Positions 56,641-64,000 of a stretch of 64,000 bases of DNA are shown piece by piece. Positions within the stretch are counted from its first letter, which is position 1. Every line of letters begins with the position of its first letter. The notes under the pieces are model-generated. The model was not told where the DNA came from. It saw nothing but the letters and a program-made list of their open reading frames with translations, and did not search any database. The stretch covers positions 698,512-762,511 of the forward strand of contig JBKPAD010000010.1 in the NCBI GenBank assembly GCA_046726235.1. Reading direction: 5' to 3'. The position numbers and the translations under genes are program-made. The stretch comes from Nitricoxidireducens sp046726235 (GTDB taxonomy: Bacteria; Pseudomonadota; Gammaproteobacteria; Burkholderiales; Rhodocyclaceae).

Positions 56641-58326
56641 TCAGCCCAGCCCGGTGGCCCGCCACGCCGCGTCGATCCTGGCCATGCGCAGGTTGCCCGG
56701 ATCGCGCTCGCGGACGAAGTTCAGATAACCGTCGAGGCGGTTGGAGAGCCGCTTGCGGTCGTCGTCGGCGATCGAATGGCCGCGTCCGAGCGCATCCTCG
56801 AAGTACTTGACGATGGCGGTCGCGGCATTGAGGAACACGGCAATGTTGCGATTCGCTTCCGCCAGGCGCGAAAACTCCTCGATGGCCGCGAGCAAGTCGC
56901 CGCGCTTGGCGAGATCGACCGCCGCCTGGTTGAGCTTCTTCAAGTGCTCCGCCGCGGCGCCGGCGAGCTCAGCCGCCTTCTCGCTCATGCCTCCCGTCGC
57001 CATCAACGCATCGATGCGCTCGGTCATCGATTCGTTGCCGACGTAATCGACGAACAGCCCGTCGGCGAGACCGACAGCCAACTCGTGGTCGCCCATGCCG
57101 ATGGCGGCCTCGAGCAGCGCCAACGATTGCTCGTTGTCGATCGGCCTACCCCGGTCCGCGGCAGCGGCGCGCGCCTTCAGCAACTCGCCGTATGCCGCCT
57201 TCACGGCCTTCTCGTCACCCGTCTGCTTCGCCACGGCGTAGCGCACGGTGCGCTCGGAAAAATCGAACGCCGCGTCCTCGCGATGGAAATCGCGCAGGTT
57301 GCAGGCAAGGGAATCCAGCCGGTCGTGGGCAGCACGCGAATCGGCCTTCATCAGCATCGACGCGTAGGCGCAGAAATCGCCGGGCGTCAGGAAGCTCGAG
57401 CCGCGGCCGTGCTGGTGCATCAGGGCGTACGCTTCGATCGCGGACTCGTTGTCGCCGGTGGCGACCGCGACGCGCACCACTTCGCGGTGGCGATGCAGCG
57501 CCTTGGGATTCTTCTGCAGCACGGTGCGCAGCAGTTCCTTGGTGGCGTCGAGCTCGCCACGGCTTTCATGCACCTTGGCCTTGAGGTCGTGGGCCTGGAG
57601 GAAGTCCGGATTCTCGGCGATCAAGCCGTCGAGAATCTGCTGCGCCTCGTCGTGGCGGTCGAGGTGGAAGAACGCGCGCGCCTTGCCGAGCTTCGCCCAG
57701 GGCAGCGCCGGCCGCTCGGCCAGGATCGCGTCGTAGTGATCGTAGGCCTCGCGGTAGTGCTCGAGCTGCAGCAGGCAATCACCCATGAGCCGCTGGAAGG
57801 CCACGGTGTGGCGGCTGCCGGCGGCGATCTCGCGCGCGCACTTGTCGATGGCTTCGGCGTAGCGATCGGCATCGAAGGCATCGCAGGCGGGCTTCAACGC
57901 CCGCTTCTTTTCCCAGGCGCGCCCCAGCCGCTCGTGGAGGATGGCGGGCGTGATCGGCTTCAGCAGGTAGTCGTCGGGCGCGAGCTCGGCCGCCGAGAAC
58001 ACCTGCTCGTAGGCGCGCTCGCCGGTGATCATCAGCCAGACGGTGCTTTGCGGCAGCAGCCGGGCGCGCCGCACTTCCTCGAGCAGCTGCTGGCCGTCGC
58101 GCGTGTCGGACAGAAGGTAGTCGCACAGCACGACGTTGTAGTCGCCGCGCGAGCGGATGCGGTAGAGCGCATCGTAGTAGCTCTCGGTCATGTCGATGCG
58201 CTTGCCGCCGGCCTCGGCGACGGCGCCGCGCAGCCAGTTGCGCATCATGCGGGAGTCTTCGACGATCAGGTACGACAGGTCGCCATACGGGCAAGGTTCG
58301 GCGAGGCCGGGAGGGACCGTGGCCAT
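56641..58326 (-). CDS. Response regulator receiver fused to TPR repeats
   Basis: 561-residue cytosolic protein. Receiver domain at about 16-135 with the acidic pair Glu23-Asp24, phospho-acceptor Asp69 (VVLCDYLLSD) and Lys in LLKPIT. The remainder is helical with several TPR-like repeats (for example AFQRLMGDCLLQLEHYREAYDHYDAIL and AKLGKARAFFHLDRHDEAQQIL). There is no DNA-binding or enzymatic output, so it probably acts by protein-protein interaction. Convergent with mutS. Confidence 0.85.
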   Translation of the reverse strand: MATVPPGLAEPCPYGDLSYLIVEDSRMMRNWLRGAVAEAGGKRIDMTESYYDALYRIRSRGDYNVVLCDYLLSDTRDGQQLLEEVRRARLLPQSTVWLMITGERAYEQVFSAAELAPDDYLLKPITPAILHERLGRAWEKKRALKPACDAFDADRYAEAIDKCAREIAAGSRHTVAFQRLMGDCLLQLEHYREAYDHYDAILAERPALPWAKLGKARAFFHLDRHDEAQQILDGLIAENPDFLQAHDLKAKVHESRGELDATKELLRTVLQKNPKALHRHREVVRVAVATGDNESAIEAYALMHQHGRGSSFLTPGDFCAYASMLMKADSRAAHDRLDSLACNLRDFHREDAAFDFSERTVRYAVAKQTGDEKAVKAAYGELLKARAAAADRGRPIDNEQSLALLEAAIGMGDHELAVGLADGLFVDYVGNESMTERIDALMATGGMSEKAAELAGAAAEHLKKLNQAAVDLAKRGDLLAAIEEFSRLAEANRNIAVFLNAATAIVKYFEDALGRGHSIADDDRKRLSNRLDGYLNFVRERDPGNLRMARIDAAWRATGLG

Positions 58327-58401
58327 GCAACTGTCCTCGTGGGAAGCGAGTACATGACTTTACCTCAACACACGCGACTACCGGCTGAGCCGGTGTACCC
58401 A

Positions 58402-58422
58402 GGCCCGGCGCCAGGCCGGGCC
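58402..58422. repeat. GC-rich hairpin after slyD
   Basis: GGCCCGGC-gccag-GCCGGGCC, an 8-bp perfect stem, in the 106-bp gap between slyD and the receiver-TPR gene (both leftward). There is no T-run, so termination strength is uncertain. Confidence 0.45.
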
Positions 58423-58432
58423 AACCCCGAGT

Positions 58433-58912
58433 TCAGTGGTGATGCCCGCCGGGCGCGTGGGCGTGCCCGTGCGAGATTTCTTCGGGCGATGCGGCACGCA
58501 CTTCGGTGACGGTGCCGGTGAACAGCAGTGCCATGCCGGCGAGCGGATGGTTGCCGTCGACGACGACCTTATCGTCGGCGATGTCGGTGATGGTGAACAG
58601 CTCGTCGTCCTCGCCTTCCTCGGTCGCGCGCTCGAACTGCATGCCGACTTCGATCTCGTCGGGGAACAGGTTGCGCGGCTCGATCATCACGAGTTCGGCG
58701 TCGTACTCGCCGAAGGCATCTTCCGGTTGCAGGCCGACGCTGAACGCCGCGCCGGCTTCCTTGCCTTGCAGTTCTTCTTCGATCTTGCCGAAGATGCCGC
58801 CGTAGCCGCCGTGCAGGTAGACGAGCGGCTCGGTGCCCTCGTCCACGAGGTTGCCATCGCTGTCGGTGACGCGATATTGGAGGGTTACGACGGTGTCTTT
58901 GCCGATTTGCAT
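58433..58912 (-). CDS. slyD: Peptidyl-prolyl cis-trans isomerase SlyD
   Basis: FKBP-type isomerase and metallochaperone (159 residues). FKBP core with the inserted chaperone (IF) domain (about 65-125), containing DAFGEYDAELVMI. The C-terminus is His-rich (HGHAHAPGGHHH), shorter than in E. coli but still able to bind nickel. Its start overlaps the end of bcp by 28 bp. Confidence 0.95.
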   Translation of the reverse strand: MQIGKDTVVTLQYRVTDSDGNLVDEGTEPLVYLHGGYGGIFGKIEEELQGKEAGAAFSVGLQPEDAFGEYDAELVMIEPRNLFPDEIEVGMQFERATEEGEDDELFTITDIADDKVVVDGNHPLAGMALLFTGTVTEVRAASPEEISHGHAHAPGGHHH

Positions 58913-59382
58913 GAGTGGTTGAGCCCCTTGACCATCTGGAAAATCTCCGCAGCGTGGCCCTTGGGACTCACGTCGTAGAGCGCGTGACGCACGATGCCGT
59001 GCTTGTCGATGACGAAGGTCGAACGCACCACCGTCAGTTTTTTTTGTCCGTTGTGTTCCCTGAACTGATAGACGCCGTACTGATGCCCGACCTTGCCGTC
59101 GATGTCCGACAGCAGGCGCACCGAGATGCCATGCTTGTCCGCGAACTCCGCATGGGCGAGGCAGTCGTCGCGCGAAATGCCCAGGATCACCGCCCCCACG
59201 CGCTGGAATTCCTCTTCGTGATCCGAGAAATCGATCGCTTCCTGCGTGCAGTAGGGCGTGCCGTCCTTGGGGTAGAAAAACAGCACTACGTGATGTTTGC
59301 CGAGCAACGAGGCAAAGTCGAAGAGTTCCATGTCCGCATCCGGCAGGGTGAATCCCGGTGCGTGTTGACCGACTTGGAGCAT
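58885..59382 (-). CDS. bcp: Peroxiredoxin, Bcp/PrxQ type
   Basis: 165-residue thiol peroxidase. The peroxidatic Cys45 is in YPKDGTPYCTQEA, the classic Bcp position, but the resolving cysteine expected at residue 50 is Ile. Cys74 (RDDCLAHAEF) could resolve instead, or it may be a 1-Cys enzyme. A GGGAGG site precedes the ATG. Co-directional with slyD and overlapping it, so transcription is shared. Confidence 0.9.
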   Translation of the reverse strand: MLQVGQHAPGFTLPDADMELFDFASLLGKHHVVLFFYPKDGTPYCTQEAIDFSDHEEEFQRVGAVILGISRDDCLAHAEFADKHGISVRLLSDIDGKVGHQYGVYQFREHNGQKKLTVVRSTFVIDKHGIVRHALYDVSPKGHAAEIFQMVKGLNHSCKSAKTPS

Positions 59383-59409
59383 GCTGCACCTCCCTCAGAA
59401 GTCGAGTCG

Positions 59410-59415
59410 ATTCTA
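59410..59415 (-). promoter_or_regulatory. Candidate -10 box of bcp
   Basis: Minus strand TAGAAT, 27 bases before the bcp ATG; the -35 match is poor. Confidence 0.3.
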
Positions 59416-59484
59416 GCCGAAGGCTCTCGCAAAAAGTCGACCGAAAATTTTTCGCACGTCGTCTACGATGGCAATGTGAAACCC

Positions 59485-60459
59485 ATGAGACGAGCGATGG
59501 TTCTGGCCGCGCGCGGACATCCGCTGCGGCATGAAATCCTGCCGCTGCCGGAGCCCGCGGAGGGACAGTTGCTGCTCGAGGTGGAAGCCTGCGGCGTGTG
59601 CCGCACCGACCTGCATCTGCTCGACGGCGAACTGCCGCACATTCTCTATCCGATGATTCCGGGACACGAGATCGTCGGCCGCGTCGTCGGCGGCGACGAT
59701 GCGCGCAGGGGCCGGCGCGTCGGCGTGCCCTGGCTCGGCTGGAGTTGCGGCGAGTGCGATTTCTGCCGCAGCGGACGCGAGAATCTCTGTGCCGCGGCGC
59801 GCTTCACCGGATACCAGATCGAAGGCGGCTACACGACGCACACCGTCGCCTACGCGCGCTACTGCTTTGCGCTGCCCGATGACGCGGATGCGCCGGCGCT
59901 GGCGCCGCTGCTGTGCGCCGGGCTGATCGGCTACCGCGCGCTGCGCATGGCCGGCGACGCGCATCGCATCGGCCTCTACGGCTTCGGCGCGGCCGCGCAC
60001 ATCATCTGCCAGGTGGCCGTGCATCAGGGCCGCGACGTCTTCGCCTTCACGCGCGAAGGCGACGTCGAGAGCCAGTCCTTCGCGCTCGCCATGGGTGCGA
60101 GCTGGGCCGGCGATTCGGCTTCCGTTCCGCCGCGGCCGCTCGATGCCGCGCTGATCTTCGCGCCGGTGGGCAGCCTGGTGCCGGCCGCGCTGCGCGCCGT
60201 CGAACGCGGCGGCCGCGTCATCTGCGCCGGCATCCACATGAGCGACATCCCGGCCTTCCCTTACGAGATCCTCTGGGGCGAGCGCAGCGTACAGTCGGTC
60301 GCCAACCTCACGCGGCGCGACGGCGAGGAATTCCTCGCGCTCGCGGCGACGATGGACATCGACACGGAAGTGACGCGCTATCCGCTCGCGCAGGCCAACG
60401 AGGCGCTGTCCGACCTGCGCGCCGGCCGGCTTCAGGGCGCGGCAGTGCTGGTGCCCTGA
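59485..60459 (+). CDS. Zinc-dependent alcohol dehydrogenase
   Basis: 324-residue MDR-family dehydrogenase. Catalytic Zn ligands are Cys in EACGVCRTDLH and His in IPGHEIVG; the structural Zn site is CGECDFCRSGRENLC. The cofactor motif GLYGFGAAAH deviates from GxGxxG and is typical of the AdhA-like zinc-binding alcohol dehydrogenase subgroup. Start ATG at 59485; GTG at 59476 and ATG at 59497 are alternatives. It ends in a 28-bp convergent overlap with zapE. Confidence 0.9.
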   Translation: MRRAMVLAARGHPLRHEILPLPEPAEGQLLLEVEACGVCRTDLHLLDGELPHILYPMIPGHEIVGRVVGGDDARRGRRVGVPWLGWSCGECDFCRSGRENLCAAARFTGYQIEGGYTTHTVAYARYCFALPDDADAPALAPLLCAGLIGYRALRMAGDAHRIGLYGFGAAAHIICQVAVHQGRDVFAFTREGDVESQSFALAMGASWAGDSASVPPRPLDAALIFAPVGSLVPAALRAVERGGRVICAGIHMSDIPAFPYEILWGERSVQSVANLTRRDGEEFLALAATMDIDTEVTRYPLAQANEALSDLRAGRLQGAAVLVP

Positions 60460-61586
60460 TCCTTGGCGTGGGTCTCGAAGCGGCGGTGGCCGCTGGCAAG
60501 GTATTCGTGCGAGCGCATTTCGATCAGGCGCGACACGGTGCGCTGGAACTCGACGGCCTGCGTGCCCTCGGTGTAGAGCGCCTCGGCCGCGCAGTCGGCG
60601 GCGAGCACGAGCTTGACGCGGTGGTCGTAGAAGACGTCGACCAGCCAGGTGAAGCGTCGCGCCTCGGAAGACATCGTCGCCGACATCTTCGGCACGCCCG
60701 AGAGGAACACGGTGTGGAAGCCGTGCGCGATTTCGAGGTAATCGTTCTGCGAGCGTGGGCCGCCGCACAGCGTGGCGAAGTCGAACCAGGCGACGCCCGG
60801 CGCGCGGTGGATGACCGGCACCTCGCGGCCCATGACGAAGATGGTCCGCGTGTGGCCTTCGCCGTGAGCGACCTGCGAAAACGTGCGCATCAGCTTGGCG
60901 TCCGCCGCGGCGTCCGACGGCACGAGATAGATGTCGGCCTGCTCGAGCGCGCGCAGCCGGTAGTCGATGCCGGCGTCGATCTTGACGACGTCCAACTTGT
61001 CTTCGAGCAGGGCGATCGTCGGCAGCAGGCGCTCGCGCTGCAGGCCGTTCGGGTAGAGGCCGTCGGGCGGATAGTTCGAGGTGATGCAGAAGACGACGCC
61101 GGCATCGAACAGCGCCTGCATCAGGCGGCCGAGGATCATCGCGTCGGCGATGTCGGAGACGTGGAACTCGTCGAAGCACATCAGCCGCGTCTCGCGCGCC
61201 ACCTGCGCTGCGACCTTGGCGAGCGGATCGGACTCGTTCCTGTGTGCCTGCAGGCGCTCATGGACCTCGCGCATGAAGGCGTGGAAATGCACGCGGCGCT
61301 TGCGCTGGTAGGGCACCGCCTCGAAGAAGCAGTCCATCAGGAAGCTCTTGCCGCGGCCGACGCCGCCCCAGAACCAGACGCCGCGCGGCAGATCCGGCCG
61401 CACCAGCAGCTTGCGCAGTGCCGTGCGCCGGGCAGCCTTGAAGGCAAGCAGGCCGTCATAGAACTCCTGCAGCCGCTCGGCGGCCGCGTGCTGGGTTTCG
61501 TCGGCGACGATGCCGCGCTCCGCGAGCGCGCGCTCGAAGCCCTCGATCATGCCGAGCTTGGGGACGTTGAGGATTCGGTGGGGCAT
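60432..61586 (-). CDS. zapE: Cell division ATPase ZapE (AFG1 family)
   Basis: 384-residue P-loop ATPase that affects Z-ring constriction in E. coli. Walker A is GGVGRGKS at 74-81 and Walker B is RLMCFDEFHVSD. The AFG1 family segments VHFHAFMREVHERL and TSNYPPDGLYPNGLQR are present. It is downstream of lpdA on the same strand, separated by a good terminator. Confidence 0.93.
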   Translation of the reverse strand: MPHRILNVPKLGMIEGFERALAERGIVADETQHAAAERLQEFYDGLLAFKAARRTALRKLLVRPDLPRGVWFWGGVGRGKSFLMDCFFEAVPYQRKRRVHFHAFMREVHERLQAHRNESDPLAKVAAQVARETRLMCFDEFHVSDIADAMILGRLMQALFDAGVVFCITSNYPPDGLYPNGLQRERLLPTIALLEDKLDVVKIDAGIDYRLRALEQADIYLVPSDAAADAKLMRTFSQVAHGEGHTRTIFVMGREVPVIHRAPGVAWFDFATLCGGPRSQNDYLEIAHGFHTVFLSGVPKMSATMSSEARRFTWLVDVFYDHRVKLVLAADCAAEALYTEGTQAVEFQRTVSRLIEMRSHEYLASGHRRFETHAKDQGTSTAAP

Positions 61587-61589
61587 CGC

Positions 61590-61620
61590 AAAGAAAAGGG
61601 CGGCGGGATGGCCGCCGCCC
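61590..61620 (-). terminator. Intrinsic terminator of the lpdA operon
   Basis: Minus strand GGGCGGCGG-CCATC-CCGCCGCCC followed by TTTTCTTT: a 9-bp perfect stem with a T-rich tail, 24 bp after the lpdA stop and just before the zapE start codon. Confidence 0.8.
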
Positions 61621-61644
61621 TGGTGACGAGTTGCCGCGAGTCTA

Positions 61645-63087
61645 CTAGAAGTGCAGCGGCCGCTTGTCGACGGCCAGCGCAGCTTCGTGCATGACTTCGG
61701 ACAGCGTCGGGTGCGCGTGGCAGATGCGCGCGATGTCCTCCGACGAGGCGCCGAATTCCATCGCCGTCACGGCTTCGGCGATCAGCTCCGAGGCATTGGC
61801 GCCGATGACATGAACGCCGAGCACGCGGTCGGTCTTCGCATCCGCCAGCATCTTGACGAAGCCAGTGGTGTCGCCCTGGCCGAGCGCGCGCCCGTTGGCG
61901 GCGAACGGAATCTGCCCGGCGCGGTACTCGACGCCGGCGTTCTTCAACTGCTGCTCGGTCTTGCCGACCCAGGCGATCTCGGGATGCGTGTAGATGACGT
62001 AGGGGATGGCGTCGTAATTGACGTGGCCGGCCTGGCCGGCGATCAGTTCCGCGACCATCACGCCCTCCTCCATTCCCTTGTGCGCGAGCATCGGGCCGCG
62101 GATGACGTCGCCGACCGCCCAGACGTTCTCGAGGTTGGTCTGGCAATGGTCGTTGACCTCGATGCGGCCGCGGTCGTCGAGCTTGAGGCCGACGTTGTCG
62201 GCGCCGAGGCCCTGCGTGTTCGGCACGCGGCCGACCGAGACGATCAGGCGGTCGCATTCGAGCGTGAAGGCGCCGTCGCCCATCTCGTAGTCGAGCGTGA
62301 TGCCCTTCTTGCCGGTCTTCACCGAATTGATCTTGACGCCGAGGTTGATCTTCAGGCCCTGCTTCTGCGTGAAGACTTTCCAGGCTTCCTTGGTGACGGC
62401 CGCGTCGGCGCCGCCGAGGAAATCGGGCAGCGCTTCGAGGATGGTCACGTCGGAACCGAGGCGCTTCCAGACCGAGCCGAGTTCGAGGCCGATGACGCCG
62501 GCGCCGATCACGCCGAGGCGCTTCGGCACGGCATCGAACGACAGCGCGCCGGCGTTGTCGCAGATGATCTTGTTGTCGACCGGAATGCCCTCGAGGTGGC
62601 GCGGATTCGAGCCCGTGGCGACGATGACGTGCTTGGCATCGACGACCTCGGTCGCGCCGTCCTTGCCGGCGACGGCGACCTGCCACATCTCGTTCTCGCG
62701 ACCGGCGAAGCTGCCGCGGCCGGCCAACAGCGTGACCTTGTTCTTGCGGAACAGGCCCTTGATGCCGCCAGTGAGCTGGGTGACGATGTTGTCCTTGCGC
62801 TGGACCATGGTGCCGACGTCCATCTTCACGCCGGTCGCAGTGATGCCGTGCATGACGAAGGCGTGCATCGCCTCATCGTAAAGCTCGGAAGAACGCAGCA
62901 GCGCCTTCGACGGAATGCAGCCGACGTTGAGGCAGGTGCCGCCGAGGCGAACCTCGCCCTTCGGGTCGGCGTAGGGCTCCGACTCGATGCAGGCCGTCGA
63001 GAAGCCGAGCTGCGCGGCGCGGATCGCCGCGATGTAGCCGCCGGGACCGGCACCGATCACCACGACGTCGAATTGCTTGTTCGCCAT
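61645..63087 (-). CDS. lpdA: Dihydrolipoyl dehydrogenase (E3)
   Basis: FAD enzyme that reoxidises lipoamide of 2-oxo-acid dehydrogenases (480 residues). FAD motif VVVIGAGPGGYIAAIRAA at the N-terminus, redox disulfide CLNVGC, NAD motif GVIGAGVIGLELGSVW and the C-terminal His-Glu dyad in HAHPTLSEVMHEA. It follows odhB by 19 bp with a GGGAAGGGAG ribosome-binding site, so it is the E3 of the 2-oxoglutarate dehydrogenase complex. Confidence 0.97.
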   Translation of the reverse strand: MANKQFDVVVIGAGPGGYIAAIRAAQLGFSTACIESEPYADPKGEVRLGGTCLNVGCIPSKALLRSSELYDEAMHAFVMHGITATGVKMDVGTMVQRKDNIVTQLTGGIKGLFRKNKVTLLAGRGSFAGRENEMWQVAVAGKDGATEVVDAKHVIVATGSNPRHLEGIPVDNKIICDNAGALSFDAVPKRLGVIGAGVIGLELGSVWKRLGSDVTILEALPDFLGGADAAVTKEAWKVFTQKQGLKINLGVKINSVKTGKKGITLDYEMGDGAFTLECDRLIVSVGRVPNTQGLGADNVGLKLDDRGRIEVNDHCQTNLENVWAVGDVIRGPMLAHKGMEEGVMVAELIAGQAGHVNYDAIPYVIYTHPEIAWVGKTEQQLKNAGVEYRAGQIPFAANGRALGQGDTTGFVKMLADAKTDRVLGVHVIGANASELIAEAVTAMEFGASSEDIARICHAHPTLSEVMHEAALAVDKRPLHF

Positions 63088-63106
63088 TTACGGGCTCCCT
63101 TCCCTC

Positions 63107-64000
63107 TTAGATGTCGAGCAGCAGGCGCGCCGGATCTTCGAGCGCTTCCTTCATGGTCACCAGGCCGAGCACCGCCTCGCGACCGTCGATGATGCGGTGG
63201 TCGTAGGACATGGCGAGGTAGTTGATCGGACGGATGACGATCTGGCCGTTCTCGACCACCGGGCGGTCCTTGGTGGCGTGGATGCCGAGGATCGCTGACT
63301 GCGGCGGGTTGATGATCGGCGTCGACAGCATCGAACCGAAGATGCCGCCGTTGGAGATCGAGAACGTGCCGCCGGTCAGCTCTTCCAGCGACAGCTTGCC
63401 GTCGCGAGCCTTGGCGCCGAACTCGGCGATCTTCTTCTCGATCTGGGCCAGGCTCATCTGGTCGGCGTCGCGCACGATCGGCACGACCAGGCCGCGCGGC
63501 GAACCGACGGCGATGCCGATGTCGAAGTAGCCGTGATAGACGATGTCGTTGCCGTCCACCGAGGCGTTCAGCACCGGGTACTTCTTCAGCGCTGCAACCG
63601 CGGCCTTGACGAAGAAGGACATGAAGCCGAGCTTGACGCCGTGCTCCTTCTCGAACTTCTCCTGGTACTTCTTGCGCAGCTCCATCACCGGCGCCATGTT
63701 CACCTCGTTGAAGGTGGTCAGGATAGCGTTGGTCGATTGCGACTGCACCAGGCGCTCGGCGACGCGCGCGCGCAGGCGGCTCATCGGCACGCGCTGCTCG
63801 GTGCGCTCGGCGGTGATGGCGTCGGCGTTGACGACGGCGGGCTGCGGCAGCGCCGCACGCGCGGCGGGCGCCGCTGCCGGGGCCGGAGCGGCCGGCTTCG
63901 CGGCCGGGGCCGAGGTGCCGAGCACGTCGGCCTTGGTAACGCGGCCGCCGGGGCCGGTGCCGGGAACGACGGAGGCGTCGATGCCCTTCTCGGCCAGCGC
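63107..64000 (-). CDS. odhB: Dihydrolipoyl succinyltransferase (E2 of 2-oxoglutarate dehydrogenase), partial
   Basis: The frame is open to the window edge, so the lipoyl domain and gene start lie outside. Visible: part of the E3-binding domain (GTGPGGRVTKADVLG), an Ala/Pro linker, and the complete catalytic domain with the His-Asp pair in MSYDHRIIDGREAV and the conserved GGTFSISNGGIFGSM. The sequence RRKYQEKFEKEHGVKLGFMSFF-like region favours succinyl over acetyl transferase. sucA is expected beyond the window. Confidence 0.95.
   Translation of the reverse strand, partial: ALAEKGIDASVVPGTGPGGRVTKADVLGTSAPAAKPAAPAPAAAPAARAALPQPAVVNADAITAERTEQRVPMSRLRARVAERLVQSQSTNAILTTFNEVNMAPVMELRKKYQEKFEKEHGVKLGFMSFFVKAAVAALKKYPVLNASVDGNDIVYHGYFDIGIAVGSPRGLVVPIVRDADQMSLAQIEKKIAEFGAKARDGKLSLEELTGGTFSISNGGIFGSMLSTPIINPPQSAILGIHATKDRPVVENGQIVIRPINYLAMSYDHRIIDGREAVLGLVTMKEALEDPARLLLDI

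Overview
The window is a GC-rich chromosomal segment from a betaproteobacterium, most likely of the Rhodocyclales type. That placement is an inference from three things: the gene order yceD-rpmF-plsX-fabH-fabD-fabG-acpP-fabF, the rpoE-rseA-rseB-rseC-mucD cluster, and the layout of the isc operon. I see no tRNA, rRNA, CRISPR array, insertion sequence or prophage. Coding density is very high. Many convergent neighbours overlap at their 3' ends, and many co-directional genes are coupled by ATGA, GTGA or TGATG overlaps.

Region 1 (1-9505): the 3' part of a multi-PAS diguanylate cyclase; a SulP anion transporter fused to STAS and cyclic-nucleotide-binding domains; a secreted c-type cytochrome; topoisomerase IV (parE-parC); and a glutaredoxin-like gene.

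Region 2 (9495-21868): the envelope-stress sigma factor operon (rpoE, rseA, rseB, rseC, mucD, then the glutaredoxin-like gene) runs leftward from a region shared with the divergent nadB. The core fatty-acid synthesis operon also runs leftward: yceD, rpmF (L32), plsX, fabH, fabD, fabG, acpP, fabF and a ygfX-like gene.

Region 3 (21869-31795): maf and an RsmI-like methyltransferase, sppA, a phosphoglycolate-phosphatase-like HAD hydrolase, rluC, RNase E (rne) with a long structured leader and a strong sigma-70 promoter, a low-molecular-weight tyrosine phosphatase, a DAHP synthase and a DUF1015 protein.

Region 4 (31796-37568): a hemerythrin-like protein with a cysteine-rich insert, ferredoxin-NADP reductase coupled to a His-rich periplasmic protein, a nitronate monooxygenase and long-chain acyl-CoA ligase pair, a probable chalcone-isomerase-like remnant, and tatD.

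Region 5 (37603-46752): a complete isc iron-sulfur cluster operon (iscR, a second cysteine desulfurase, iscS, iscU, iscA, hscB, hscA, fdx, iscX). It has a good promoter and an IscR-like site. It is preceded on the same strand by trmJ and cysE; suhB is divergent.

Region 6 (46929-53927): the most interesting accessory block. Two tandem, closely related TonB-dependent receptors are followed by a periplasmic YfiR-family protein and a hybrid histidine kinase with a CHASE8-like sensor region. This looks like an outer-membrane-to-kinase signalling module in which the usual YfiN diguanylate cyclase partner is replaced by a phosphorelay kinase.

Region 7 (54015-64000): mutS, a receiver-TPR protein, slyD, a Bcp-type peroxiredoxin, a zinc alcohol dehydrogenase, zapE, and the lpdA and (partial) odhB genes of 2-oxoglutarate dehydrogenase.
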